From Rhabdobacter roseus (GTDB lineage: Bacteria; Bacteroidota; Bacteroidia; Cytophagales; Spirosomataceae), in assembly GCF_014202275.1 (NCBI RefSeq), contig NZ_JACHGF010000001.1, positions 1,134,713 to 1,198,712 on the forward strand: a DNA stretch of 64,000 nt, written 5' to 3'. Below are positions 44,444 to 54,386 of this stretch, one piece after another (the stretch's first letter is position 1; the number at the start of each line of letters is the position of its first letter). A program made the position numbers and the translations under genes. Under the pieces are notes generated by a model. The model worked only from the letters and a program-made list of their open reading frames with translations. It ran no database searches and was not told where the DNA came from.

Positions 44444-47400
44444 ATGAATGAATCGCGACAATTCCAATTGTACGCCAGGCTGTACATGCTTATGAAACTA
44501 TCTCTAATTCAGCTACTCATCGCCTGTTTCCTGACCGCCCTGGCCTTTGCGGGCCCCACCCGCGGACAAGAAATACTGAGCAAGAGTGTTACGCTTAAAG
44601 CCGAGCGCGAAAACCTCAAAACGGTACTTCGCCGCGTGGAGGAGCTCACCAACGTGAAGTTCGTATATAGCAAAGAGCTCATCAAAACCGACCGACGGGT
44701 GTCGCTCAACGTGACCAACCAGCAGCTATCCGTAGTACTGGAACAACTGCTGGCGCCGTTGCAGATTTCTTACCAGATTGTGTCCAACCGCATTCTGTTG
44801 CAACAGAAAACCGCCGATGCCGCCCCCACGAGCCAACTTGCCGCTCCCTGGGCCCTGACGGTGCGCGGGCGCGTCACCGACGAAGCCGGGCAGGGCCTGC
44901 CCGGCGTGAGTGTGGTACTTAAAGGTACCAACACCGGCACGAGCACCGACGGCTCAGGGGCCTACAGCCTCACGCTGCCGGGCAACGACGGCATCCTGGT
45001 GTTTTCGTTCGTAGGGTTTATTTCGCAGGAGATCCCCGTCAATAACCGCACCACCCTCGACGTCCAGATGGCCACTGATACCAAGGCGCTCTCCGAAGTG
45101 GTGGTAGTGGGGTACGGTAGTCAGCTCAAGAAGGAGGTAACCGGCGCGGTGCAGACCATTAGTAGCAAGGAAATCCAGGACATTCCGGTTTCGCAGGTGA
45201 CCCAGAAGCTGCAAGGGCAGCTGGCGGGCGTGCAGATCAACCAAACGACCGGCCGACCCGGCCAGGGGATGTCCGTTCGGATTCGGGGGCAAATGTCGGT
45301 CTCGGCCGGTAGCGAGCCTTTGTACGTCGTGGATGGCTTTCCGATCACGGGCAATATTGGTTCGCTGAATCCGGATGAGATCGAGGATATTTCGATCTTG
45401 AAAGATGCTTCTTCTACTTCCTTGTACGGCTCAAGAGCAGCCAACGGGGTCGTGCTGATTACCACCAAACGCGGCAAGACCGGGCAAACCAACGTTAGCT
45501 TCAATGCCTTTTATGGCGTTCAGAACGTACCCCAGCGCGGCCGCATCGAGATGATGGACGCCGTAGAATTTGCGCAGTTCAAAAAAGAAACGTTTGAAGA
45601 TCACGGCAAGGTAGTTCCCGTGGAGTTTCAGAACCCGGCTCAGTACGAAGGTAAAAACAACGACTGGTTCGATGCCTTACTAAGAACGGCCCCCATGCAG
45701 AGCTATAACCTGACCGTGACCTCTAACAAGGAGAATTTTAGAACGGCGATCGTAGCGGGTATTTTTGACCAGGAGGGCGTGGTGTTGAACACCAAATACA
45801 AGCGGTACTCGCTACGGATGAATACCGATTACGCCATTTCGGATAAAATAAAGATAGGGTTCAATATAGCGCCCAACTATATTTTTGACAATACCCCCCG
45901 CACGGACGGTACCCGCGGTACGGGTATCTTGTTCAATGCCCTGCACACCTGGCCTATCATGCCCATCCGGGATGCCAAGGGCGAGCTGACGTTGTTCAAT
46001 CAACTACCTGGTAACACGGGAAATATTTACGCGTACCCAAACTGGGTAAGGGCGGCGGAAGAACTGGTGAACGAAACGCGCCAAACCAACCTGCTGGGCA
46101 ATACCTACCTACAGTATAACCCCATCAAAGGGCTGACGTTGAAATCGACTTTTAACGTAGAATTCCTGAATTCGAAGTTCTTTTTCTTCAACCCCTCCAC
46201 GGCCACCAGTGCCATCAATGTGCCCATCCCGACTACGGCGGTTTCGATCCGGCAGAATTCGGACGACCTAAGTTGGCTCAACGAAAACCTGGCTACGTAC
46301 GCCACGAGCATCAAGGAGCATAGCTTTGAGCTGCTGGCGGGTTTTTCCAACCAGAGCTTTCGTCGCGAAGTAACCCGTATCCAGGCTGATACCTATGCCG
46401 ATGACCGGCTGCCTACCGTTCAGGGAGCCTTGAATATCAACCGGGCGGGCACGACCAACTCCGTGGGACAATGGGCGCTTACTTCGCTGATTTCCCGCTT
46501 AAACTACAACTACAAAGGCAAGTACCTCTTTACGGCGGCCGTTCGCCGGGATGGTTCTTCGCGTTTTGGTTCGCAAAATCGCTGGGGTACTTTCCCGTCC
46601 GTTTCGGCCGGCTGGGTGGTGTCGGATGAGAATTTTTTCATAAGCAGCGTTCCAAAGGTATCTTTTGCTAAACTGAGAGCCAGCTACGGCATCATTGGCA
46701 ATAACAACATTGGCGACTACACGCAGTATGCGTTGATCAACAATACCGTTAATTCCGTGTTTGGGAATACCATTGCTCCCGGAGCCATCATAACGTCACT
46801 GGCTAACCCTAATTTGGGCTGGGAAACTACCCGCCAGCTGGATCTTGGGCTGGATTTGGGGCTGTTCAATGACCGGATACAATTCACGTACGACTACTAC
46901 ACCAAGCGTACTACCAACTTGCTCTACAGCGTACAAGTACCTCAGGAGTCGGGTTTTAGTAATTTCAATGACAACATCGGCGAGATTAAATTCTGGGGGC
47001 ACGAGTTTGCACTGACGACCCGCAACCTGGACGGACGGCTGAAATGGACTACCAACGCCAACATATCCATTAATCGCAATAAAGTGATGGCTCTGGCCGA
47101 TGGCATCGATCGCGTCTATGGTACTTTCCACATCACGCAGGTAGGCCAGCCGTTTGGGATGTTCTACGGCCTGCAAGCAGATGGTGTGTACATGAACCAG
47201 GAAGATTTAAACAATTCGCCTAAGGTACCTGGTCGCTCTACGGTAGGTAGTATTAAGATAAGGGATATCAACGGCGACGGAATCATCACCTACGGTGGCA
47301 ACGAAGACGACCGCACGATTATCGGCAATCCTTTTCCTAAGTTCACGTACGGTATTGTCAACAATTTCCGCTACGGCAACTTCGATTTGTCCATCGTTGG

Positions 47401-47863
47401 CTCGGGCTCTTACGGAAACCAGCTGCTGGTGCGCCACTTGTATAGCACCGCTAACCTGGATGGCGTCTTTAACATGGTAAAGGAAGTGAAGTACCGCTTC
47501 CGGTCGGAAGCGGATCCGGGAAAAGGCTTTTACGGGATTGCGCACAAGGACGGAGGTACCATCACGGGCGTAGAGCGCGACTGGATGAATAGCCGCTTCA
47601 TTGCGGACGCCTCCTTCTTTACCATCAAGAACATCACGCTGGGTTATACCATCTCAAGGAGCAATAAATTCTTTAAGTCGGCCCGTTTGTACACGTCCAT
47701 TCAGCAAGCCTTTGTCTTTACCAACTACTGGGGCGGGCCTAACCCCGAGACCAGCGCGCAGGACAACGGCGCCGGTGATGGTGGCAACCTAAGCCAGGGG
47801 GTAGATCTCTCCAACTACCCCGTGCCGCGTACCTTTACACTGGGGGTTAATCTCAACTTCTAG
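44444..47863 (+). CDS. SusC/RagA TonB-dependent receptor with STN domain
   Basis: The 1139-residue outer-membrane transporter has a signal peptide (LLIACFLTALAFAGPTRGQ), an STN domain (~50-115: KSVTLKAERENLKTVLRRVE, NQQLSVVLEQLL), a CarboxypepD_reg-like domain (VRGRVTDEAGQGLPGVSVVLKGTNTGTSTDG), a plug (TGAVQTISSKEIQDIPVSQV, SIRIRGQMSVSAGSEPLYVVDGFPI) and a C-terminal barrel ending VPRTFTLGVNLNF. The STN domain contacts the FecR anti-sigma factor, so the receptor also reports substrate. It pairs with the SusD gene 56 nt downstream. The substrate is unknown. Confidence 0.95.
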   Translation: MNESRQFQLYARLYMLMKLSLIQLLIACFLTALAFAGPTRGQEILSKSVTLKAERENLKTVLRRVEELTNVKFVYSKELIKTDRRVSLNVTNQQLSVVLEQLLAPLQISYQIVSNRILLQQKTADAAPTSQLAAPWALTVRGRVTDEAGQGLPGVSVVLKGTNTGTSTDGSGAYSLTLPGNDGILVFSFVGFISQEIPVNNRTTLDVQMATDTKALSEVVVVGYGSQLKKEVTGAVQTISSKEIQDIPVSQVTQKLQGQLAGVQINQTTGRPGQGMSVRIRGQMSVSAGSEPLYVVDGFPITGNIGSLNPDEIEDISILKDASSTSLYGSRAANGVVLITTKRGKTGQTNVSFNAFYGVQNVPQRGRIEMMDAVEFAQFKKETFEDHGKVVPVEFQNPAQYEGKNNDWFDALLRTAPMQSYNLTVTSNKENFRTAIVAGIFDQEGVVLNTKYKRYSLRMNTDYAISDKIKIGFNIAPNYIFDNTPRTDGTRGTGILFNALHTWPIMPIRDAKGELTLFNQLPGNTGNIYAYPNWVRAAEELVNETRQTNLLGNTYLQYNPIKGLTLKSTFNVEFLNSKFFFFNPSTATSAINVPIPTTAVSIRQNSDDLSWLNENLATYATSIKEHSFELLAGFSNQSFRREVTRIQADTYADDRLPTVQGALNINRAGTTNSVGQWALTSLISRLNYNYKGKYLFTAAVRRDGSSRFGSQNRWGTFPSVSAGWVVSDENFFISSVPKVSFAKLRASYGIIGNNNIGDYTQYALINNTVNSVFGNTIAPGAIITSLANPNLGWETTRQLDLGLDLGLFNDRIQFTYDYYTKRTTNLLYSVQVPQESGFSNFNDNIGEIKFWGHEFALTTRNLDGRLKWTTNANISINRNKVMALADGIDRVYGTFHITQVGQPFGMFYGLQADGVYMNQEDLNNSPKVPGRSTVGSIKIRDINGDGIITYGGNEDDRTIIGNPFPKFTYGIVNNFRYGNFDLSIVGSGSYGNQLLVRHLYSTANLDGVFNMVKEVKYRFRSEADPGKGFYGIAHKDGGTITGVERDWMNSRFIADASFFTIKNITLGYTISRSNKFFKSARLYTSIQQAFVFTNYWGGPNPETSAQDNGAGDGGNLSQGVDLSNYPVPRTFTLGVNLNF

Positions 47864-47919
47864 AAGAGAAGATAGGCTACTGAATCAATTGTTTTTAATC
47901 GCTTTATCGTACGTAAAGA

Positions 47920-49431
47920 ATGAAAAAAAGAATCATACTGGCTACCTGGCTCACCGGCCTGGCCATCACCAGCTGTCAAACTGACTTTTTAGAAATATAT
48001 CCCGAAACGGCTTTGAGCTCGGCTACCTTTTTCACCCGGGAGGCTGATTTTCTGCAAGCCGTCAACGCGGCCTATGTGCCGTTGCGGGGTATTGCCAACG
48101 AGCGCTCCTGGCTCTTGGGCGAGCAGCATTCTGATAATACCTACTACGCCCGGAATACGCTGTTCGGCGCGGTAGATAACACGCAGAACATCGCTGACTT
48201 CGCCGTTCCGTCGGCTCAGGGAATCACGACCAACACCGTGGTGCGGGACCAGTACCGGCTAGACTATCAGATCATTGCCCGGACCAACCAGATCCTGACA
48301 ACCATCGACGGGGTTGATTTTAGCGCCGATTCGAAAAATAACCTAAAAGGCCAAGCTCTGTTTTTACGAGCCTATGCCTACTACGAGCTAGTGAGGTACT
48401 TTGGCAAGGTGCCGCTACACTTAACGCCCGTTACGGTAAGGCAGGAAGCGGCGCTGCCGTTAGCGTCCGTTGAAGAGGTTTATGCGCAGATCATCAAAGA
48501 TGCCAGCGAAGCGGCCACCCTGCTGTTGCCCAAGTCCAAACAGGAGCCGGGACGCGCCACGTCCGGAGCGGCCAAAATGTTACTGGCTGATGTGTACGTG
48601 TTTCGTAAAAATTGGGCAGAGGCCGAAAAGCTTTTGAAGGAAATCGTAACGAGTGGCGAATACTCCCTCATGCCCGACTACAACAATGCCTTTTCGAATA
48701 CGTCCAGCAATAAAAACAACCAGGAGTCGGTTTTTGAGATTCAATTTCTGGAAGGCTCCGCCGGTCTGAACGGCAATTTCATGTACCGCTTTTTGCCCCG
48801 CCCGATGTTAGCCGCTGAGTTAGCTCCTATATCGGGTACTTCTAACCCGCAGTTGCTGTCCGAAGAAGGCAATAATATCCCGACGCCGGACATCATTGCC
48901 GCCTACGAAGCGGGCGATAAGCGTAAAGAGGCCTCTATTGCCTACGTAACACTCAGCGGGAGCGAGCGTGCGAACAAGGTGTATCCTTACATTAAAAAAT
49001 ACGCTCGTCCTCACGCCTTGCATAACAATACGGGTAATAACTGGCCGGTCTATCGCTACGCCGAGGTACTTCTTTTCCTGGCAGAAGCCTTGATCGAGCA
49101 GAACAAGCTTTCGGAAGCGGTACCTTACCTGAACCAGGTTCGGGCCCGGGCCGGACTGGCCGCTACTACGGCCTCCTCGCAGGCCGATTTGCGGACGGCC
49201 ATCTACCGGGAAAGGAGGGTAGAGCTGGCTTTTGAAAACAAACGGTGGTTCGACCTGGTCCGTACCGGGCGCGTACAGGAAGTAATTACGGCTTATGGAA
49301 ATAGGGTGAAGGCCAATCCGCAGGATTATTACTTCCCCCAAGGGGCGGCACCTCCCAGCAATGCTTTTACGAATCTGGAGATTTACTACCCGCTACCGGC
49401 CGAAGAGTCCATTCTTACGCCGCATTTTTAG
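47920..49431 (+). CDS. SusD/RagB surface glycan-binding lipoprotein
   Basis: The 503-residue protein begins with a signal and lipobox (LTGLAITSCQTDFLE). It has the SusD helical repeat layout: LEIYPETALSSATFFTREADFLQAVNAAYVPLRG, a TPR-like region LFLRAYAYYELVRYFGKVPL, SAAKMLLADVYVFRKNWAEAEKLLKEIV, and the C-terminal RERRVELAFENKRWFDLVRTGR signature followed by YYPLPAEESIL. SusD covers the SusC barrel and binds the sugar outside the cell. The following 34-nt perfect palindrome and a terminator end this transcript. Confidence 0.95.
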   Translation: MKKRIILATWLTGLAITSCQTDFLEIYPETALSSATFFTREADFLQAVNAAYVPLRGIANERSWLLGEQHSDNTYYARNTLFGAVDNTQNIADFAVPSAQGITTNTVVRDQYRLDYQIIARTNQILTTIDGVDFSADSKNNLKGQALFLRAYAYYELVRYFGKVPLHLTPVTVRQEAALPLASVEEVYAQIIKDASEAATLLLPKSKQEPGRATSGAAKMLLADVYVFRKNWAEAEKLLKEIVTSGEYSLMPDYNNAFSNTSSNKNNQESVFEIQFLEGSAGLNGNFMYRFLPRPMLAAELAPISGTSNPQLLSEEGNNIPTPDIIAAYEAGDKRKEASIAYVTLSGSERANKVYPYIKKYARPHALHNNTGNNWPVYRYAEVLLFLAEALIEQNKLSEAVPYLNQVRARAGLAATTASSQADLRTAIYRERRVELAFENKRWFDLVRTGRVQEVITAYGNRVKANPQDYYFPQGAAPPSNAFTNLEIYYPLPAEESILTPHF

Positions 49432-49447
49432 GGGTAGACGAAATAAG

Positions 49448-49481
49448 CAGCCCATGCTCTAGGTACCTAGAGCATGGGCTG
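49448..49481. repeat. 34-nt perfect palindrome centred on GGTACC
   Basis: All 17 base pairs of 49448-49481 are complementary, with GGTACC at the centre and outer arms CAGCCCATGCTCTA / TAGAGCATGGGCTG. There is no T run after it. It lies 16 nt after the SusD stop and could form a hairpin ending the susCD transcript. Confidence 0.85.
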
Positions 49482-49580
49482 ATACCACAGGATAGTGTTG
49501 CCAGAAAAGTTAGGGAATTTGCCTGCTACTAATAGTAATGCGACACCCATCCTGCGTATAATAGCATAGACTTTTACGTG

Positions 49581-49611
49581 GGCTACCCCGTTGCGTAGCC
49601 GGTCTTTTTTA
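49581..49611 (+). terminator. Intrinsic terminator upstream of cytochrome-like gene
   Basis: GGCTAC (49581-49586) pairs with GTAGCC (49594-49599) around an 8-nt loop; a T run (ggtctttttt) follows. This separates susCD from the downstream genes. Confidence 0.7.
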
Positions 49612-49744
49612 GAAAGCGCGTGTAAAAGCAGGTATTAATAATCCAAAAAGTACTTATATACCTACAATCGTGACGGATGGGTGGCCAACCAGTAGATTGA
49701 ACCCTGTAACCTATCGAAAAAACAGTTTAAAAATCAGCGTAACT

Positions 49745-52456
49745 ATGCTTACAAAACAATCATCCTCAGCAAGGAAAGCGAGTGGAGTCGTGCTGGGGTT
49801 AGTCATCCTGAGTGTGGTAGCGGCTTCGTACACGCACGTCACCAAGACCGCCCCGGCTCAATCGGCTTTTGAAGACTCCAAGGTAGGAAAGCTGAAACTC
49901 CAGCCGGGTTTCAAAGCCGAGCACCTCTACAGTCCTTCGGAAAATGAGCAGGGCTCGTGGGTATCCATGGCTTTTGATCACAAGGGCCGTATGATCGTTT
50001 CTGACCAGTACGGAGGATTATTTCGCCTGCAGATTCCTGCCATCGGCGCGGCTTCTGTCAAGCCCACGGTCGAAAAACTCAAAATTGGTTCGGGAAGCGA
50101 TACCCTGGAGATGGGCGCTGCGCAAGGGCTGTTGTATGCATTCAACAGCTTGTACGTGGTAGTCAATAACCGCGCCAGCGAAAAACTACCCCGCGGCAGT
50201 GGGCTCTACCGCTTGCAAGACACCAACGGCGACGATCAGTTTGACAAAGTAACGCTCATGAAAGCGATGGTAGGAGACGGCGAGCACGGCCCGCATAGCA
50301 TCATCCTGTCGCCGGACAAGCAGTCGCTCTACGTCATTGCCGGTAACCACACCGACCTGCCCCCGCTGGATGCTTACCGCTTGCCTACCAATTGGAAAGA
50401 CGATAACCTCTTCCCGCTCATCAAAGATCCGCGCGGCCACGCCAACGACCGCCACGCCCCCGGTGGCTGGATTGCCCAGCTGGACCCCGACGGAAAAAAA
50501 TGGGAGCTGATTAGCGCGGGCTACCGCAACGCCTTCGACATGGCTTTCAACGAAGTAGGTGATTTGTTTGTGTACGACGCCGACATGGAGTGGGACTTTG
50601 GCCTGCCCTGGTACCGCCCCACGCGCATTTGCCACGCCACCAGCGCCAGTGAGTTTGGCTGGCGTACCGGAAACGCCAAGTGGTCGCCTACCTTTGCCGA
50701 CAACCTACCCCCCATCATCAATATTGGGCAGGGCTCACCGACCAACCTGCTGCACACCAAAGATGCACGCTTCCCAGCCAAGTACAAGCATACGTTGCTG
50801 GCCTTCGACTGGAGCTTCGGGATCATCCACGCCATTCACCTCAAGCCTTCCGGCTCAACTTACGCCGGCGAGCGCGAGGAGTTTTTGTCGGGTATTCCGC
50901 TGCCCCTGACCGACGGTACCATCGGCCCCGACGGCGCCCTGTACTTCCTGACCGGCGGTCGCCGCCTGGAGTCGGATCTGTACCGGGTGTCTTACGAGGG
51001 CTCCGAAAGTACCGCTCCGGTGGCCGCAAAGCCCATCAACGCCGAGAATCAGCTACGTCGGAATTTGGAAAAGTACCATACGGGCGGCCCTAACAAGCAG
51101 GCCATCAACGACGCCTGGCCGCAGCTCAAAAACCCAGATCGCTTCGTTCGCTACGCCGCCCGCCTGGCCGTGGAGCACCAGCCGGTAGCCGAGTGGCAGC
51201 AGAAAGCCCTGCAAGAGAAAGATCCCATCATCGCTACTAATGCCCTGATTGCCCTGGCCCGCCACGGCGATGTAGCGCAAAAAGCGGGCATATTCAAAGC
51301 CTTGACTTCCATTAACTTCAAGGCGCTCACGGAGCCCCAGCAGCTGGATGTACTACGGGCTACGGAGCTGACGCTCTCGCGCATGGGCCAACCCGACGCC
51401 GCCCAAAAGACGGCGCTGGTCGCCTTCCTGGACCCCAACTACCCCGCTAAGTCGGCAGAGCTGAACCGCGCGCTGAGCAAGGTACTTATTACCATCGAGG
51501 CACCGGGCGTGATTTCTAAAACGCTGGCCCTGCTCGAAAAGAAAGAAGGGCTGGACCTGGTGCAGGCCGGAGGCGACATGGCTACGGCCTCGTCGGACCT
51601 GATCATGCGGAATCCGCAGTACGGGCTGGATATTGCCGGGATGCTCGAAAAAATGCCCCCGGCGCAGCAAACCTACTACGCCACCATGCTGAGTGCCGCC
51701 AAAACGGGCTGGACGCCGGAGCTGCAGGAGCGGTACTTTAAGTGGTTCCGGGGAGCCTTCAGCTACAAGGGCGGAAGAAGCTACATCGGGTTCATTGACA
51801 AAGCCCGTAAGCTGGCCCTGGCCAACGTGCCCGAAGCCAAAAGGGGGTACTTTGACAAACTATCCGGCGGAGAGCTGCTGACCAGCAACGGCAACGACCT
51901 GGTGGTGACCAACTACCCCAAAGGCCCCGGAAAACGCTGGCAGCTGGAGCAGGCCATGACCGTAGTGGATAACAACCTGCATAGCCGCAACTACCAGCAG
52001 GGCAAGGACATGTACCTGGCCATTACCTGTGCGCGCTGCCATACCATGCGCGGCGAGGGCGGTAACGTAGGCCCTGACCTGACGCAACTGGCCACGCGCT
52101 TCTCGGCTAAAGACATGCTGGAGGCCATCATCGATCCCAGCAAAGCCGTATCGGACCAGTACGCGGCTACGCAGTTTATTCTCAAAAGCGGGGAGTCCAT
52201 CGTAGGGCGGCTTACCAACGAAGACAAAAACGCCTACTACGTGTCGCAGAATCCCTTTGCCCCCGACATGCTGCAAAAGATCCTGAAAAAGGACGTCGTG
52301 AGCAGCAAGTACTCGGCGGTGTCGGTGATGCTACCGGGCCTCATCAACAGCCTCAACGAGGAGGAATTGAAAGACCTCATGGCGTACCTCATGGCGGGGG
52401 GTAACGAAAAACATCCCATCTATACCGAAAAAGCGGCCGCCAGTCCGGGCAAATAA
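49745..52456 (+). CDS. Propeller plus cytochrome c dehydrogenase-like protein
   Basis: The 903-residue exported protein starts at ATG 49745 (MLTKQSSSARKASGV); the frame from GTG 49670 is less likely. After one membrane/signal segment it has a PVC-type/quinoprotein-like beta-propeller (LLYAFNSLYVVVNNRASEK, DGEHGPHSIILSPDKQSLYVIAGNHT, DMEWDFGLPWYRPTRICHATSASEFGW). HEAT-like alpha helices follow in the middle, then a cytochrome c domain with one heme site CARCH (762-766) and GGNVGPDLTQLATRF. It is likely a periplasmic sugar or alcohol dehydrogenase passing electrons to the respiratory chain. The substrate is unknown. Confidence 0.8.
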   Translation: MLTKQSSSARKASGVVLGLVILSVVAASYTHVTKTAPAQSAFEDSKVGKLKLQPGFKAEHLYSPSENEQGSWVSMAFDHKGRMIVSDQYGGLFRLQIPAIGAASVKPTVEKLKIGSGSDTLEMGAAQGLLYAFNSLYVVVNNRASEKLPRGSGLYRLQDTNGDDQFDKVTLMKAMVGDGEHGPHSIILSPDKQSLYVIAGNHTDLPPLDAYRLPTNWKDDNLFPLIKDPRGHANDRHAPGGWIAQLDPDGKKWELISAGYRNAFDMAFNEVGDLFVYDADMEWDFGLPWYRPTRICHATSASEFGWRTGNAKWSPTFADNLPPIINIGQGSPTNLLHTKDARFPAKYKHTLLAFDWSFGIIHAIHLKPSGSTYAGEREEFLSGIPLPLTDGTIGPDGALYFLTGGRRLESDLYRVSYEGSESTAPVAAKPINAENQLRRNLEKYHTGGPNKQAINDAWPQLKNPDRFVRYAARLAVEHQPVAEWQQKALQEKDPIIATNALIALARHGDVAQKAGIFKALTSINFKALTEPQQLDVLRATELTLSRMGQPDAAQKTALVAFLDPNYPAKSAELNRALSKVLITIEAPGVISKTLALLEKKEGLDLVQAGGDMATASSDLIMRNPQYGLDIAGMLEKMPPAQQTYYATMLSAAKTGWTPELQERYFKWFRGAFSYKGGRSYIGFIDKARKLALANVPEAKRGYFDKLSGGELLTSNGNDLVVTNYPKGPGKRWQLEQAMTVVDNNLHSRNYQQGKDMYLAITCARCHTMRGEGGNVGPDLTQLATRFSAKDMLEAIIDPSKAVSDQYAATQFILKSGESIVGRLTNEDKNAYYVSQNPFAPDMLQKILKKDVVSSKYSAVSVMLPGLINSLNEEELKDLMAYLMAGGNEKHPIYTEKAAASPGK

Positions 52457-52489
52457 ATAAAGCTTCCCCGCGTAGAAGAAAGTACATTT

Positions 52490-52531
52490 ACGGGTAGTTT
52501 TCTGAGGCCTCCGTCTTAGAGAACTACCCGT
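52490..52531. repeat. Hairpin after the cytochrome-like gene
   Basis: ACGGGTAGTT (52490-52499) pairs with AACTACCCGT (52522-52531) around a 22-nt loop, extendable with one mismatch. No clear T run follows on either strand, so it may be a weak terminator or RNA processing site. Confidence 0.45.
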
Positions 52532-52626
52532 ACTGTCAAGCGCGGTAGCTCATTAAATAGTACAGCGAGGTACTTTACTAAGTACTATTACATTCTTTTG
52601 AATTCATTTTAAACCAACGAATCACG

Positions 52627-53400
52627 ATGTCGATAAATAGCAATTTCTGGAAGTTACGTTTGGGGCTGATCCTGGTAGTAGTAGGTACTTTTGGTACCGT
52701 GTGCCTGGGCCAGCGCGATAAGGAAGGATTTGTGAAAATATTTGATGGCAAAAGCCTGAAAGGCTGGGAGGGCGACACCAAGTACTGGCGCGTTGAAAAC
52801 GGCAATCTGGTCGGAGAAATTACGCCCGAAACCCTCCTGAAAACCAATTCGTTCATCATCTGGAAAGGCGGGGAGCCCGCTGACTTTGAGCTGAAGGGCG
52901 AATTCATGATCACCAAAGACGGCAACTCGGGCATCAACTACCGCAGCGAGCGCCTCGCCGACATCCCCTACGCCCTGAAAGGGTACCAGGCCGACATCGA
53001 CGGGAAAATCAACTACACCGGCCAAAACTACGAAGAGCGCGGCCGCACAACCCTGGCCTACCGCGGCGAAGCCGCCCGCATCCTCCCGCAGGAAGGTACC
53101 TCCGCCTCGGCCGAGGGTGTTCGGGCCAAGGTAAGCCGCAACGCCTGGACCGACCGCAGCGTCACGGGCTCGCTGGGTACTTCGGACTCGCTGAAAACGC
53201 TCATCAAAAGCGAAGACTGGAACGAATTTCACCTCGTCATTAAGGGTAATCGCCTGCAGCACTACGTCAATGGAGTACTGATGAGCGACGTTACCGACGA
53301 CGATGCCGTAAACGGAAAGCGCAAAGGACTGCTGGGCGTGCAGGTACACGTGGGGCCACCCATGAAAGTACAGTATCGTAATCTCCGCATCAAGCAGTAG
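52627..53400 (+). CDS. DUF1080 3-keto-disaccharide hydrolase-like protein
   Basis: The 257-residue protein has a signal segment (LGLILVVVGTFGTVCLGQ) and the DUF1080 (laminin-G-like jellyroll) core: FVKIFDGKSLKGWEGDTKYWRVENGNLVGEI, SFIIWKGGEPADFELKGEFMITKDGNSGINYRS and a C-terminal DWNEFHLVIKGNRLQHYVNGVLM. DUF1080 enzymes cleave 3-keto glycosides in known cases, cooperating with Gfo/Idh/MocA dehydrogenases. Here it stands between the cytochrome-like gene and a TIM-barrel isomerase, which fits that scheme. Predicted location periplasm; substrate unknown. Confidence 0.9.
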   Translation: MSINSNFWKLRLGLILVVVGTFGTVCLGQRDKEGFVKIFDGKSLKGWEGDTKYWRVENGNLVGEITPETLLKTNSFIIWKGGEPADFELKGEFMITKDGNSGINYRSERLADIPYALKGYQADIDGKINYTGQNYEERGRTTLAYRGEAARILPQEGTSASAEGVRAKVSRNAWTDRSVTGSLGTSDSLKTLIKSEDWNEFHLVIKGNRLQHYVNGVLMSDVTDDDAVNGKRKGLLGVQVHVGPPMKVQYRNLRIKQ

Positions 53401-53499
53401 TTTTAGGGCCGGTCGCTGGTAAGTACCTTGTTTTTCTGTTTTTGGAAAAACGCAATCGGTTTATAACCAAACTATTGTATCATTTTTTAGTGATTCACC

Positions 53500-54351
53500 A
53501 TGAATAAAATAGGATTCAACGTGCTGGCATGGTCAGCGGCCATGTCGGATGATTTATTCCCCATTATCGATCGATTGAAGAGCATTGGCTACGACGGCGT
53601 CGAATTTTTTGTGGGCTCGCCGGATACCGCCGCCTACCAGCGCATGGGTCAGTACGTGCACGACCGGGGCCTGGAGGTCACAACGGTTTTTGTGGTGGGA
53701 AAAGACGAGAGCCCTATTAGCGAGTCGGTGACGGTACGAGCGCAGGCCCTCGACCGCATCAAGTGGGCCGTAGATCGCTCCTACGACCTGGGCTCCAAGG
53801 TACTTTGCGGGCCGTTTCATTCGGCGCATACGGTCTTTGCGAGCCGCCCGGCGCTGGAGCAGGAGTATGCCCTGGCGGGCGAGGTACTTCAGGCGGCGGG
53901 CGAGTACGCGGCGCAGGCGGGAGTTGTTTTTGCGCTGGAAGCCCTCAACCGCTTCGAGTGCTACCTCTGCAACACCGCCGAGCAGCTTTACCGGCTGGTG
54001 AAGGCGGCGGATCACCCCAACGTCCGGGCCATGTTTGACACCCACCACGCCAACATTGAGGAGAAAAGCTACGCGGTAGCCCTGGACACGATCGCGCCCG
54101 TGCTGGCCCACGTCCACATCAGCGAAAACGACCGGGGTACCCCCGGCGAAGGACAGGTACTTTGGGACGAAGCCTTTGCGTCGCTGGCGCGCATTAACTA
54201 CCAGGGCTGGCTGACCATCGAGGCGTTCTCGCGCAATGACCCCGATTTTGCCAACGCTATCGGCGTGTGGCGTGAGTTTTCGGCCCCCTGGGACATCGCC
54301 GAAAAGGGCTACCGGTTCATTCGGGAAATGGGCCAGAAACATGGCCTCTGA
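53500..54351 (+). CDS. TIM-barrel sugar phosphate isomerase/epimerase
   Basis: The 283-residue soluble protein belongs to the xylose-isomerase-like TIM-barrel (AP endonuclease family 2) group and resembles D-tagatose 3-epimerase-type enzymes. It has YDGVEFFVGSPDTAAY, LCGPFHSAHTVFASRPALEQ, FALEALNRFECYLCN with the metal-binding Glu, MFDTHHANIEE with Asp/His and HVHISENDRGTPGEG, ending WLTIEAFSR with the last Glu. It probably epimerises or isomerises a keto sugar, using a divalent metal. It is one of three such barrels in this locus and lies 99 nt after DUF1080. Confidence 0.85.
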   Translation: MNKIGFNVLAWSAAMSDDLFPIIDRLKSIGYDGVEFFVGSPDTAAYQRMGQYVHDRGLEVTTVFVVGKDESPISESVTVRAQALDRIKWAVDRSYDLGSKVLCGPFHSAHTVFASRPALEQEYALAGEVLQAAGEYAAQAGVVFALEALNRFECYLCNTAEQLYRLVKAADHPNVRAMFDTHHANIEEKSYAVALDTIAPVLAHVHISENDRGTPGEGQVLWDEAFASLARINYQGWLTIEAFSRNDPDFANAIGVWREFSAPWDIAEKGYRFIREMGQKHGL

Positions 54352-54386
54352 GGATCAAGTACCTGACTATTCCTAAATCCTTGTTC

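Larger units (their letters stand above)
49432..49744. other. Intergenic region after susCD with palindrome and terminator
   Basis: About 310 nt with no gene. It contains the 34-nt perfect palindrome (49448-49481) and a second, typical terminator (49581-49611). The cytochrome-like gene therefore starts a new transcript, and its promoter must lie after ~49611. Confidence 0.5.
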
